A stretch of 64,000 nucleotides of DNA, taken from the NCBI RefSeq assembly GCF_035916875.1, contig NZ_JAXUHN010000096.1, forward strand, positions 97,115 to 161,114, given 5' to 3'. The notes under the pieces are model-generated. The model ran no database searches and was not told the origin of the DNA. It worked only from the letters and a program-made list of their open reading frames with translations. Each line of letters opens with the position of its first letter. The stretch's first letter is position 1. The DNA is from Methylomicrobium sp035916875 (GTDB lineage Bacteria > Pseudomonadota > Gammaproteobacteria > Methylococcales > Methylomonadaceae). Shown piece by piece: positions 42,416 through 51,605 of the stretch. The position numbers and the translations under genes were made by a program.

Positions 42416-42748
42416 TTAGCCTCCGATGCCGACTGCGACGCGGCCGTTTTCGATCCGGATCGGATAAACGGGCACCGATACCGCCGCATCCTCCACACAG
42501 ACGCCTGTCTGCAGGTCGAAATGCTGTTTATACAAGGGCGAAGCGACCACGATCCGGCCGTTGATGTCCCCGATCATGCCGCGCGACAACACATTCGCCT
42601 GACCTATCGGATCGTAATTTCCGACCGCGAACAGCGCCGATTCTTTCGGCATATAAAATATCGCCACCTGTTGTCCTTGCACCAGCGCACAGACGCCCGA
42701 ATCGGGTTGTAAATCGTCCGCGCCGCACACATCGATCCATTCGGTCAT
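42416..42748 (-). CDS. nirD: Nitrite reductase small subunit
   Basis: 110 residues, usual length. It has the Rieske-like fold but no cluster ligands, as in NirD: QVAIFYMPKESALFAVGNYDP and VASPLYKQHFDLQTG. It assists NirB in NADH-dependent nitrite reduction. Its start overlaps the nirB stop (ATGA). Confidence 0.93.
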   Translation of the reverse strand: MTEWIDVCGADDLQPDSGVCALVQGQQVAIFYMPKESALFAVGNYDPIGQANVLSRGMIGDINGRIVVASPLYKQHFDLQTGVCVEDAAVSVPVYPIRIENGRVAVGIGG

Positions 42749-45312
42749 TCCACGTCTCCCATCACGGTTTCTTGTTCGGTTTCAGCGATCAGTTTGAAAT
42801 GCTTGCGTTCGTCTTCGAGCGCCGGACGGAACTGGCCGCGTTCCTCGACAAACAGCACGTTGTCATCCTTCGCATCGCTGTTGATGAAATGACGGAAGCG
42901 TTTCAGCCGCGTTTCGTCATTGATCGTGGTCTTCCACTCGCATTGATAGGTGTCGATCACATATTGCATCTGCTGTTCCAGTTGCTCGCAGATGCCGAGC
43001 TTGTCGTCGATGACCACCGACTTCAGATAATCGAGGCCGCCTTCCATGTTTTCCATCCACACCGAAGTCCGCTGCAGGCGGTCGGCGGTGCGGACATAAA
43101 AGATCAGGAAGCGGTCGATCAATTTGATCAAGGTTGTCTTGTCCAGACCGGTCGCGAACAGATCGGCATGGCGCGGCTTCATGCCGCCGTTTCCGCAGAC
43201 GTACAGGTTCCAGCCGGTCTCGGTCGCGATTACGCCGACATCCTTGCCTTGCGCCTCCGCGCACTCGCGCGTGCAGCCGGACACCGCGAATTTCAGCTTG
43301 TGCGGCGAACGCAGGCCTTTGTAGCGGTTTTCGAGTTCGACCGCGAGGCCGACACTGTCGTCGACGCCGTAGCGACACCAGGTGCTGCCGACGCAGGATT
43401 TGACCGTGCGCAGCGATTTGCCGTAGGCATGGCCGGATTCGAAGCCTGCATCGATCAAATCCTTCCAGATCGACGGCAACTGATCGACGCGCGCGCCGAA
43501 CAGATCGACGCGCTGGCCGCCTGTGATCTTGGTGTACAGCTTGTAATTCTTGGCTACCTGACCGAGCGCGATCAGCATGTCCGGCTTGATCTCGCCACCG
43601 GTGATGCGCGGCACGACCGAATAGGTGCCGTCCTTTTGCATATTCGCCAGAAAGGTGTCGTTGGTGTCCTGAAGTCCTAAGTGCTCGTTTTTCAGAATGT
43701 AATCGTTCCAGTAAGACGCCAGGATCGAGCCGACCGCCGGCTTGCAGATGTCGCAGCCCCTGCCCTTGCCGTATTTTTCGAGCATTTCGTCGAAAGTGGT
43801 GATTTGCTTGACCATGACCAGGTTGTACAGATCCTGGCGGGTATAGGGAAAATGCTCGCAAATATCGGTATTGACCTCATAGCCGTGTTTCGAAAGCTCC
43901 GAGTTCAATACAGATTTCAACAGCGCCGCGCAGCCTCCGCAGCCGGTCGAGGCCTTGGTCTCGGCTTTCAGGCCACCGATCGTGGTGCAACCGCCGTCGA
44001 TCGACCGGCAAATGTCGCCTTTGGTCACGTTATAGCAGGAGCAGATCGTCGCGGACATAGGCAATGCATCCGGCCCCAGGCCGACCGATTCGTCGGAGCG
44101 GCTCGGCAGGATCAGCGCATCGGGATTTTCCGGAAGTTCGATGCCGTTCAGGCAGTATTGCAGCAAGGTGCCGTAGCCGGAAGCATCACCGACCAGCACC
44201 GCGCCCAATAGGCGTTTCTTGTCCTGGCTGACCACAAGGCGTTTATAGACTTCGGTCGCGCCGTTCTGATAGGTGTAGACCATCGCTCCCGGCGTTCTGG
44301 CATGCGCGTCACCGATGCTGGCGACATCGACGCCCATCAGCTTCAGCTTGGTGCTCATGTCCGCGCCGGTAAAGCTGCCCTCGCCGCCGGTCAGGTCGGC
44401 GGCAACCGTGCGCGCCATCGCATAACCGGGCGCGACCAGTCCGAAGATCATGCCGTTCCAGAGGGCGCATTCACCGATCGCATAGATGTCGGGATCGGAC
44501 GTTTTACATTGGTTGTCGATCACGATGCCGCCGCGCGGCCCCATGTCCAAACCTGAAGTGCGCGCCAATTCGTCGCGTGGCCTGATGCCGGCCGAAAACA
44601 GAATCAGATCGGTTTCGAGTTCGGTGCCGTCCGCGAAACACATCTTATGCCGGCAATTGTCGCCGTCCTTGATCACGCTGGTATTCTTGCCGGTATGCAC
44701 GGTCACGCCGAGGGCTTCGATTTTTTGCCTGAGCATCGCGCCTCCGGACTCGTCCAGTTGCACCGCCATCAGGCGCGGCGCGAATTCGACCACATGGGTT
44801 TGCAAGCCCAGATCGGTCAACGCCTTGGCCGCTTCAAGCCCTAGCAAACCGCCGCCGATCACCACACCGACCCTGCCGTCTTGCGCGGACGCGGTGATCG
44901 CTTCAAGGTCTTCGATCGTGCGATAAACGAAACAATGCGGACGCTCATGGCCCGGTACCGGCGGCACGAACGGATAGGAGCCTGTCGCGAGCACCAGTTT
45001 GTCATAACGGGTCGTGACGCCTTTCGCGGAATTGACCATTTTGGCGGCGCGGTCGATGCTCGCAGCCTTGTCGCCGAGATGCACGGTAATGCCGTTCCGC
45101 GCGAAGAAACCTTCCTCGACTAAGGACAAGTCTTCGGCGGTCTTGCCGCTGAAAAACGAAGAGAGGTGCACGCGGTCGTAAGCCGCCCGCGGTTCTTCGC
45201 AAAAAGTCACTATGTTGTAATCGGCGTGCTTGCCGCTGCCGACCAGGCTGGCCAAAAAATTCTGGCCAACCATGCCGTTACCGATAACGACGATTGTTTG
45301 TTTTGTACTCAT
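42745..45312 (-). CDS. nirB: Nitrite reductase [NAD(P)H], large subunit
   Basis: 855 residues from ATG 45312 (GAGGGTG upstream); the longer open frame to 45381 overlaps the sigma-54 promoter. Order: FAD/NAD domain (IVVIGNGMVGQ near residue 8, GRVGVVIGGGLLGLEAA), a BFD-like [2Fe-2S] domain (CSCYNVTKGDIC with TGCGGC), the ferredoxin-like half and the siroheme/[4Fe-4S] domain (KSCVGSTWCRYG and SGCTRECAEAQGKD). It reduces nitrite to ammonium in the cytoplasm. It is the first gene of nirB-nirD-phzF-like-nasA-dmsBC-like. Confidence 0.95.
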   Translation of the reverse strand: MSTKQTIVVIGNGMVGQNFLASLVGSGKHADYNIVTFCEEPRAAYDRVHLSSFFSGKTAEDLSLVEEGFFARNGITVHLGDKAASIDRAAKMVNSAKGVTTRYDKLVLATGSYPFVPPVPGHERPHCFVYRTIEDLEAITASAQDGRVGVVIGGGLLGLEAAKALTDLGLQTHVVEFAPRLMAVQLDESGGAMLRQKIEALGVTVHTGKNTSVIKDGDNCRHKMCFADGTELETDLILFSAGIRPRDELARTSGLDMGPRGGIVIDNQCKTSDPDIYAIGECALWNGMIFGLVAPGYAMARTVAADLTGGEGSFTGADMSTKLKLMGVDVASIGDAHARTPGAMVYTYQNGATEVYKRLVVSQDKKRLLGAVLVGDASGYGTLLQYCLNGIELPENPDALILPSRSDESVGLGPDALPMSATICSCYNVTKGDICRSIDGGCTTIGGLKAETKASTGCGGCAALLKSVLNSELSKHGYEVNTDICEHFPYTRQDLYNLVMVKQITTFDEMLEKYGKGRGCDICKPAVGSILASYWNDYILKNEHLGLQDTNDTFLANMQKDGTYSVVPRITGGEIKPDMLIALGQVAKNYKLYTKITGGQRVDLFGARVDQLPSIWKDLIDAGFESGHAYGKSLRTVKSCVGSTWCRYGVDDSVGLAVELENRYKGLRSPHKLKFAVSGCTRECAEAQGKDVGVIATETGWNLYVCGNGGMKPRHADLFATGLDKTTLIKLIDRFLIFYVRTADRLQRTSVWMENMEGGLDYLKSVVIDDKLGICEQLEQQMQYVIDTYQCEWKTTINDETRLKRFRHFINSDAKDDNVLFVEERGQFRPALEDERKHFKLIAETEQETVMGDVE

Positions 45313-45355
45313 GACACCCTCAATCAACAGATTAACGCTTATCGTGCGTAGGTTC

Positions 45356-45371
45356 AGCAAGATGCGCGCCA
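45356..45371 (-). promoter_or_regulatory. Sigma-54 promoter of the nirB operon
   Basis: Read on the minus strand from 45371: TGGCGCGCATCTTGCT. Against the consensus TGGCACG-N4-TTGCW eleven of twelve fixed positions match, and the GG and GC elements have the required spacing. The predicted start is near 45345, 33 bp before the nirB ATG. Confidence 0.75.
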
Positions 45372-45446
45372 TATCAAACAAATAATTGTTTTATATGATG
45401 ATTAGTAAATGCAGACAAAATCGCTAAAGAATACCCGCAACAAATC

Positions 45447-45502
45447 GCACGGCAATGGTGCATTGATGCGCCAATCCACCATCTTGCACCCAATAATAGT
45501 GC
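45447..45502. promoter_or_regulatory. NtrC-type enhancer sites upstream of nirB
   Basis: GCAC-N7-GTGC at 45447-45461 is the core of the NtrC site and is extended to GGTGCA on one side. It is centred about 109 bp upstream of the predicted sigma-54 start. A weaker relative, GCAC-N9-GTGC at 45486-45502, is centred 40 bp further, about four helical turns. This is the normal arrangement for NtrC activation. The intergenic stretch 45313-45664 holds no other feature I can support. Confidence 0.6.
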
Positions 45503-45664
45503 GCGGCAGCCGTCTTTAGTGCGCAAGAACTCGATGTAGGAAACGTCCAATACGCAGGCGACTCATCCTGGCCAAAAGTGATGCTAGGAAACTTGTGATT
45601 ACCGGGAACAATCAATTTGAACATAGAGTTGGGAAAGCGTAGCGCACTGATGAACTGCGCTTTG

Positions 45665-47401
45665 TCAGTTCGCTTTGAGCAGGAAATACAGCGTCGCCAG
45701 ATTGGAAACGAACAAGATAAAAGCCAGCGTTTTCCAGATCAGCAAGGGATTTCGCTGTATCAACGGCAGCGCTTCCTCGCCGGCCAGGAACTTCGGATTC
45801 GGAGTGGATAGGTCGAAAAGAAATTCGGAAAGATCGTCATAGCGGAACTCATGCTGAATTGAAGTCGCTTTTTTCAGCGCGCCGTCGATCCAGACCGGCA
45901 CCATCGGGTTGCAATGAATGCTTGGCACATAGCGGAGTTTGTCCAGATTCGACTTGTTCGGTTTTTCGGGCATACCCCGGCCGAACGGCAACGCACCGTT
46001 GATCATTTCATAAGCGATCACGCCGAGCGAAAACAGATCGGACTTAACCGTGCCGCGCAGGCCCAGGTGGTATTCGGGCGCGGTATAGTTCAATGTACCG
46101 AGGATGTTTTCGGCGGTGCCGTGATCGAGTGGGGTCATCTCGGCGATGCCGGCGATCTTGACCGAACCGAAATCGATGATCTTGACCTTGCCGTTCTTGT
46201 CGAACATGATGTTTTCCGGCTTAAGATCCTGATGCAGCATTTCCATCCGGTGAAACGCCCGAAGCCCCATCGCGATCTGCTCGATGATTTTTCGGGTTTC
46301 CCTGATCTCCGGCTTCGGATTTGCCCGCATCCATGCGGCCAAGGTCGGGCCTTCGAGATATTCGGTTACATAATAGATGCAGCTTTTATCGCGGTCGGCC
46401 CCGAGCGTTTTGACCACATGCTCACTGCGGATGCGTTTGCCGGCCCATTCCTCATGTAGAAAATGCTCGATATAATGCGTATCGTCTTCATACAGCACGG
46501 ACGGCGTTTTCAGGATCACCCGATCGCCGGTTTCGGTGTCGAAGGCGCGGTAGATTTGGGTGCGCTTGCTCGCATGCATCTCCGCTTCGATCCGGTATCC
46601 GTCCAGAATCATGCCAGGATTCAGCGGCGGCGGAAACGGCAACTGGCTGCGGTCGCGCAGAATTTCGTCTTCGTTGGCCAGCGGCAAGTCTTCGATCCTG
46701 AGCAACTGGCAGGTCAGATTGTCGTCGCTGCAATTATCCGCGGCCATTTTGATGATGCGTGCGGCGGATGCCGTCAATTCGCCGCCGTCCAGCAGTAATT
46801 TTTTTAACGACTTCTCGTCGATAAAATCATGCACGCCGTCGGTCGTCATCAAAAACAGATCGCCGCGCCTGAGCGGCAACGCCTGATAGTCGACCTCCAG
46901 ACGCGGCTCGATGCCCATCGCCCGGTTCAGATAGTCGCGCTCATTGCCGGCCCGGACTCTGTGATCGCGGGTCAACTGCTCCAGATTGCCGTCGCGCATC
47001 CGGTAAATCCGAGAATCGCCGACATGAAACAAGTGCGCGGTGTTCGACTTCAATATCAGCGCGCTGAGCGTGCTGACCATGCCGTGAGTCGCTTGATAGC
47101 GGCGCTGTCCCTGGCTGTACAGCCAGGAATTGGTCGCCGACAAAATCTTTTGCCCCGCGTATTTGACCGACCAGGATTCGGGCGTGCTGTAATAGTCGTC
47201 GAGAAACGCCGCGACGCAGCAATGGCTCGCTTCCCGGCCCGCGTCGCAGCCGCTCATTCCGTCCGCAATCGCCGCGGCGATGCCTTTATAAGTCAACTGA
47301 TGGTCGTCAGGAATGAGGCAACCTGCAAAATCCTGATTCTCTTCCTTGACGCCCTGCTCGCTAGCGTAGACAATGCTGGCGGATAATTTGGCTGTGGTCA
47401 T
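45665..47401 (-). CDS. PP2C phosphatase / Ser-Thr protein kinase fusion
   Basis: 578 residues. The PP2C domain (about 1-240) has ENQDF, AIADGMSGCDAGREAS, LFLMTTDGVHDF and CSDDNLTCQ, giving the metal-binding Asp set. The kinase domain (about 270-530) has the ATP Lys in RVILKTPS, the catalytic loop LHQDLKPENIMF (HQD for HRD) and KIIDFGSVKI. A C-terminal membrane helix (LAFILFVSNLATLYFLL) anchors it. Such fusions accompany nitrate transporter genes in several proteobacteria, but their target is unknown. It is 63 bp downstream of the transporter gene and presumably under the same sigma-54 promoter. Phosphorylation control of nitrate uptake is a reasonable guess only. Confidence 0.88.
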   Translation of the reverse strand: MTTAKLSASIVYASEQGVKEENQDFAGCLIPDDHQLTYKGIAAAIADGMSGCDAGREASHCCVAAFLDDYYSTPESWSVKYAGQKILSATNSWLYSQGQRRYQATHGMVSTLSALILKSNTAHLFHVGDSRIYRMRDGNLEQLTRDHRVRAGNERDYLNRAMGIEPRLEVDYQALPLRRGDLFLMTTDGVHDFIDEKSLKKLLLDGGELTASAARIIKMAADNCSDDNLTCQLLRIEDLPLANEDEILRDRSQLPFPPPLNPGMILDGYRIEAEMHASKRTQIYRAFDTETGDRVILKTPSVLYEDDTHYIEHFLHEEWAGKRIRSEHVVKTLGADRDKSCIYYVTEYLEGPTLAAWMRANPKPEIRETRKIIEQIAMGLRAFHRMEMLHQDLKPENIMFDKNGKVKIIDFGSVKIAGIAEMTPLDHGTAENILGTLNYTAPEYHLGLRGTVKSDLFSLGVIAYEMINGALPFGRGMPEKPNKSNLDKLRYVPSIHCNPMVPVWIDGALKKATSIQHEFRYDDLSEFLFDLSTPNPKFLAGEEALPLIQRNPLLIWKTLAFILFVSNLATLYFLLKAN

Positions 47402-47464
47402 GGTGATGTCTTGAATGGCGCCGCATAATGAACGAAAGGGATCATCCGCCTTGCACCTGCTTTT

Positions 47465-48943
47465 TTAATTAACCTCGATCATCTCGATCGAGCCATCTTC
47501 CTGTATTTCGACCATGTGCCCCTTCGGTTCATCGATGAACTGCACCGCGATCAGCACGAAAAAAGCGACCGCGCCGATCACCAGAAAAAACTCGGCCGGC
47601 GTCACGAAAGACAGCACGGTCAAAAACATCACGCCGCCGACGTTTCCGTAGGCGCCGACCATGCCCGCAATCTGGCCGGTCATTCGCCGCTTGATCAGCG
47701 GCACCATCGCGAAGACCGTGCCGCAACCCGCCTGAACGAAGAAAGAGCAGGCCAAGGTTATCCCCACCGCGCCCGATACCGGCCAGCTTGAAGTGATTTG
47801 CGACATGCACAAAAAGCCGATCAACACGCCCGCAGCCACGATCGTCAACGATAATTTACGTCCGTAACGATCGCTAAACCAGCCGCCGCCGGGGCGTGCA
47901 ACCATGTTCATAAACGCGAAACTGCCACCCAGAAGGCCCGCCTGCACCATTGTGACGCCTTGGGTTTCATGGAAGGTATTGAAGAAAAACAAGGGCAGCA
48001 TCGACACGACCGCAAGTTCGGAGCCGAAGGTAATCAGATATGACAGATTCAGAATCGCGACCTGCTTGAATTTGTATTGGTGAATGGCTTCGACCGGCCG
48101 GAACACATGATCCTTGTTCACATGATAAATCTTGTAGACGTTGTACAGGAACAAGACCCAGATGGCTGCATGGATATAGTAGGCAGCGATGCCCGACAAC
48201 AGATGGACGCCGGCTGAGGACAATTTCCAAGTGAGCACCGACAAGGTCGCATACAGCGGAATGGTCATTACGATATAAAAAATCAAATCGCCGATGCTGG
48301 TTACCTCCATCGCGCCGGACTTTTTCGGCTTGAAATAAGTCGATCCTTTCGGCGTATCGGTGACGCTGAAATAATAAACGAACGCATAGACCAGCGCGAT
48401 CACGCCGGTGCTCGCGACCGCATAGCGCCAGCCTTCATCACCGCCAAACAGCAGCGCGATCATCGGCAGGGCCCCCGAAGCCGCCGCCGAACCGAAATTG
48501 CCCCAGCCGCCATATATGCCCTCGGCAATGCCGATCTGCCGGGCCGGAAACCACTCGCCAACCATTCGGATGCCGATCACGAAACCGGCGCCGATAAAGC
48601 CCAGTAAAAAGCGGGCCAGCGCCAATTGCTCGAAGGTTTCGGCAAAAGCGAACATGAAACAGGGAAGGCTGCCCATACCGAGCAATATCGAATAAGTCCG
48701 TTTGGGTCCGAATTTGTCAACCAATATGCCGATCGCGATACGCGCCGGAATGGTCAACGCAACGTTCAGGATTAAAATCGTCTTGATCTGGGAATCGTCC
48801 AAATTTAACGTTTTGCCGATCACCAACATCAACGGCGCATGATTGAACCAAACCACGAAACTGATAAAAAACGCCAGCCAAGTCATGTGAAGAATCTTCA
48901 TTCTCCCGGAAAAGGACAGCAGATTAAAATTTGCATTCGACAT
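47465..48943 (-). CDS. Nitrate/nitrite transporter, MFS NNP family
   Basis: 492 residues with twelve membrane helices. The nitrate signatures GGWGNFGSAAASGALP and GQIAGMVGAYGNVGGVMFL, and the Arg in GIRMVGEWFPARQIG, mark the NarK/NrtP/NasA family. It imports nitrate for the cytoplasmic reductases at 37-45 kb. A sigma-54 promoter lies 40 bp upstream. An extended loop of about 60 residues in the middle is common in assimilatory members. Confidence 0.92.
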   Translation of the reverse strand: MSNANFNLLSFSGRMKILHMTWLAFFISFVVWFNHAPLMLVIGKTLNLDDSQIKTILILNVALTIPARIAIGILVDKFGPKRTYSILLGMGSLPCFMFAFAETFEQLALARFLLGFIGAGFVIGIRMVGEWFPARQIGIAEGIYGGWGNFGSAAASGALPMIALLFGGDEGWRYAVASTGVIALVYAFVYYFSVTDTPKGSTYFKPKKSGAMEVTSIGDLIFYIVMTIPLYATLSVLTWKLSSAGVHLLSGIAAYYIHAAIWVLFLYNVYKIYHVNKDHVFRPVEAIHQYKFKQVAILNLSYLITFGSELAVVSMLPLFFFNTFHETQGVTMVQAGLLGGSFAFMNMVARPGGGWFSDRYGRKLSLTIVAAGVLIGFLCMSQITSSWPVSGAVGITLACSFFVQAGCGTVFAMVPLIKRRMTGQIAGMVGAYGNVGGVMFLTVLSFVTPAEFFLVIGAVAFFVLIAVQFIDEPKGHMVEIQEDGSIEMIEVN

Positions 48944-48982
48944 GATGAATTACTCGGAAGTTAATCGACTGAGCAATGTACA

Positions 48983-48998
48983 AGCATGTTGCATGCCA
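48983..48998 (-). promoter_or_regulatory. Sigma-54 promoter of the nitrate transporter gene
   Basis: Read from 48998 on the minus strand: TGGCATGCAACATGCT, ten of twelve fixed bases of TGGCACG-N4-TTGCW, with intact GG and GC at the right distance. The predicted start is about 48972, 29 bp before the ATG. Confidence 0.65.
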
Positions 48999-49093
48999 AT
49001 TAAATCAAATCGATTTCGACTCTACATTAATTGATTTTTCGTGGGGCGTTCATTTGACCTTTGCATCAACACGAAAGAAACGTAAAATTCCAA

Positions 49094-49128
49094 GCACCAA
49101 AGCAACGCCTATTGCCTCGACTTGGTGC
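49094..49128. promoter_or_regulatory. Possible NtrC half-sites upstream of the transporter promoter
   Basis: GCACCAA (49094-49100) and TTGGTGC (49122-49128) are inverted copies of the NtrC half-site, separated by 21 bp instead of the usual three to seven. They are centred about 140 bp upstream of the predicted start, a normal enhancer distance. Binding to such a wide dyad would be unusual. Confidence 0.35.
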
Positions 49129-49479
49129 ATTTAACCAAAATCAGTAAATCGAAATGCGGCTTACGCCGGAGAGTTTTGTATGAAGGTTGTGCGCGGCGCA
49201 CCGGTTTATTGCCGGAACGTGATGAGAGTCGGCGTGTAGCCCGGATCCGGAAAGCACACGTGTGCGCTTCCTGCCCGCCTGTTAAAACCCTAACGCTACT
49301 TGATATCGAGCCCCATTGCTATCGACTTGTCCGAACCCAATAAAACGGATTTGTATGATAACAAAGCACAAAGTGTTTTACTTTTTAGTATCGATTCGCT
49401 ATTATTTGATCGTCATGGCGAAAAGCCCTTCCCCCAATTGAAAGCTACTCAAACAATAAATCAGCAGGAAATGTGCATT
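49129..49479. other. Intergenic region with palindromes upstream of mlaA
   Basis: 351 bp with no credible gene. It contains the palindromes GTGCGC-G-GCGCAC (49189-49201) and GCACACGTGTGC (49254-49265); the latter follows GTAGCCCGGATCCGG, which resembles dispersed REP-type sequence. The mlaA promoter should lie in the AT-rich part after 49330. Confidence 0.4.
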
Positions 49480-50493
49480 ATGTCTACCCGAGTGTATTCA
49501 GTCAAAAGCCGAGCATCTTTACTGCAAGTGTTTTTAATCGCCAACACATTGATCACCGCCGCTGGGTGTGCGAGCACTGAAAAACACGCGGACATCTCGG
49601 TAAATCCTGCGGCCTCGGCCGCAAGCCAGATTGATCCTTATGAGGGCTTTAATCGATCCATGTACAATTTTAATAATGTACTGGATAGATATTTTTTCAA
49701 ACCGGTTTCGGATAGTTACAAATTTATCACGCCTGACTTCGTGGAAACCGGAGTGAGTAATTTTTTTAATAACTTGAAAGGCATAAATGTTGTTTTAAAT
49801 GACGTCCTGCAGGGAAAATTCCTGCAAGGCGCTTCAGATACCGGTCGTTTCCTGACCAATACGACTATCGGTGTCGCGGGGTTGTTTGATGTTGCCAGTG
49901 AATTGGGTCTCCAACATAATGTTGAGGACTTTGGGCAAACTTTGGCCGTTTGGGGAGTCGGAGAAGGAGCTTATATAGTGTTGCCTGTCATGGGACCTAC
50001 AACGGTCCGTGACGGCAGCGCTCTTTTAGTGGACAAAGCCGCCAATCCAGGCACCTATGTTCCGTTCACGGGTATTATCGAGGGCATCAGCGATCGCGCA
50101 AATGCCCAAGGAGCGCTCAACTTTATCGACGAGGCGGCATTGGATCCCTATGTGTTTACCCGTGAGTCCTTTCTGCAATATCGTCGGCACTTAATCAATG
50201 ACGGCAAAATCGACAGCAGCCATGATTTGGAAATTGATGCCTCCGCCGACGATTCTGCTAATCTCGAGACAGACATTTCCAAGGCCGCCAAGCCGGTTGC
50301 GGATACTATAAGCAAGAGTAATGACGGGGTACAGCCATCTATCCAGTCTGCTAATAGCACTACAGCGCGTAACCCGGCACTTGACAGAATGGTCGAATCC
50401 TTTGAGAAAGTCTCGATTAAAGTCGATCAATTGAGTAACAAATCAAAGATAGATCTCACGAGCGCCGATTCATCCGACTCTTCAATTCAATAA
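49480..50493 (+). CDS. mlaA: MlaA/VacJ family outer-membrane lipoprotein
   Basis: 337 residues from ATG 49480. The lipobox ITAAGC puts the lipid on Cys30. The body has the family blocks DPYEGFNRSMYNFNNVLDRYFFKPV, GVSNFFNNLKG, NVEDFGQTLAVWGVGEGAY and LPVMGPTTVRDG (in part quoted separately here). MlaA forms a ring in the outer membrane and removes phospholipids from its outer leaflet for return by the Mla pathway. About 80 residues of Ser/Asp-rich tail extend beyond the usual C-terminus. mlaBCDEF are not adjacent. Confidence 0.9.
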   Translation: MSTRVYSVKSRASLLQVFLIANTLITAAGCASTEKHADISVNPAASAASQIDPYEGFNRSMYNFNNVLDRYFFKPVSDSYKFITPDFVETGVSNFFNNLKGINVVLNDVLQGKFLQGASDTGRFLTNTTIGVAGLFDVASELGLQHNVEDFGQTLAVWGVGEGAYIVLPVMGPTTVRDGSALLVDKAANPGTYVPFTGIIEGISDRANAQGALNFIDEAALDPYVFTRESFLQYRRHLINDGKIDSSHDLEIDASADDSANLETDISKAAKPVADTISKSNDGVQPSIQSANSTTARNPALDRMVESFEKVSIKVDQLSNKSKIDLTSADSSDSSIQ

Positions 50494-50605
50494 TTCGCCA
50501 AAAAGCTTGGGCAGAATCTTAGGTCCGATTCGCTGCATAATCAGAAATCGTTCCGATTTGTTTAATCCGGAAACTTGGGGCGTAATCCAGCCCTAAACCG
50601 GCAAA

Positions 50606-50622
50606 GGTGCGCGATGCGCACC
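50606..50622 (-). terminator. Short hairpin after hflC
   Basis: GGTGCGC / GCGCACC with a 3-nt loop, 8 bp beyond the hflC stop. On the minus strand only TTT follows, so it is a weak terminator at best. It separates the convergent mlaA and hflC genes. Confidence 0.4.
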
Positions 50623-50630
50623 CTGCAAGC

Positions 50631-51605
50631 CTAATTTTCTGGCCTTTTCTGCTCGACCCGTTTGAGCAATTCGAACAAATCGCTTTTGGTCGACAGCACG
50701 ATCGTCGCGTCTTGATTCAGAATCTTGCGGTAGGTTTCCATGCTCTTCGAAAATTTGAAAAATTCGGCGGCTTCGGGTTTTTGCGTGTAGGCCTGGGCAT
50801 AGATTTCCGTCGCCTTGGCGTCGGCTTCGCCTTGAATCTCCTGCACTCTTTTATAAGCAGTCGATTCGATTTCGTTGATGTCGCGCTCTTTTTTACCGTT
50901 GATGCGCGCGGCCTCGCCCTCGCCTTCGGAGCGGAAGCGCTGGGCGATTTGCAGGCGCTCGCTGATCATCCTCTGATAAATCCGCTCCAGCACTTGCTGG
51001 TTGTAATTGATCCGTTTGAAGCGCACGTCGAGCAGTTCGATGCCGAATTCGGCCAGTTTCGGCTGGGCGGCCTGAAAGATGCCCTGTTCGATCTGCGCCC
51101 GCCCGAATCTTATCGGCCGCAGCACGCCCAGATTGCCTTCTCCCGCCGCAACGGCCAGGGTTTCGTCCAGCAGCGGCTTGCGGTTTTTATCGGTGCGTAC
51201 GACTTCGATCAATTCATGCCGAGCGATTGCGGTACGTGTCTCGCTGCCGAGAATATCCTCGAGTCGAGACTGCGCGCTGCGCTCGTCGCGAAGACGCAGG
51301 TAATAACGCATCGGATCGGTAATCCGCCAACGGGCGAAGGTATCGACCTGAATATATGTCTTATCCTTCGTGGACATTTCGACCAGCGGTCCATCCCAGG
51401 CCAGATAGCGCTTGTCGAAACGGTTTGCATCCTGGACGAAGGGCAGTTTGAAGTGCAACCCCGGCGCGGTGATCGGATCGCCGACCGGCCTGCCGAATTG
51501 CGTGATGATCACCTGCTCGGCCTGATTTATCGTATAGGCCGACAAAAAAAGCACGAACAGCGCAAACGCCGCTCCGATATAAATCAATGATTTGGAATGG
51601 TTCAT
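50631..51605 (-). CDS. hflC: Membrane protease regulator HflC
   Basis: 324 residues. One N-terminal membrane helix (IGAAFALFVLFLSAYTI) is followed by the SPFH domain: QVIITQFGRPVGDPI, GLHFKLPFVQDANRFDKR and the C-terminal coiled coil (QGEADAKATEIYAQAYTQ). With HflK it forms a cage around FtsH at the inner membrane and modulates proteolysis. The start overlaps the hflK stop (ATGA). Confidence 0.93.
   Translation of the reverse strand: MNHSKSLIYIGAAFALFVLFLSAYTINQAEQVIITQFGRPVGDPITAPGLHFKLPFVQDANRFDKRYLAWDGPLVEMSTKDKTYIQVDTFARWRITDPMRYYLRLRDERSAQSRLEDILGSETRTAIARHELIEVVRTDKNRKPLLDETLAVAAGEGNLGVLRPIRFGRAQIEQGIFQAAQPKLAEFGIELLDVRFKRINYNQQVLERIYQRMISERLQIAQRFRSEGEGEAARINGKKERDINEIESTAYKRVQEIQGEADAKATEIYAQAYTQKPEAAEFFKFSKSMETYRKILNQDATIVLSTKSDLFELLKRVEQKRPEN

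Noticed and set aside
45424..45624. 66-codon minus-strand open frame
   Set aside because: It covers the NtrC-type sites upstream of nirB and has no family character, so the region is better read as regulatory.
49122..49343. 73-codon plus-strand open frame upstream of mlaA
   Set aside because: It runs through palindromic REP-type sequence and has no ribosome site or protein character.
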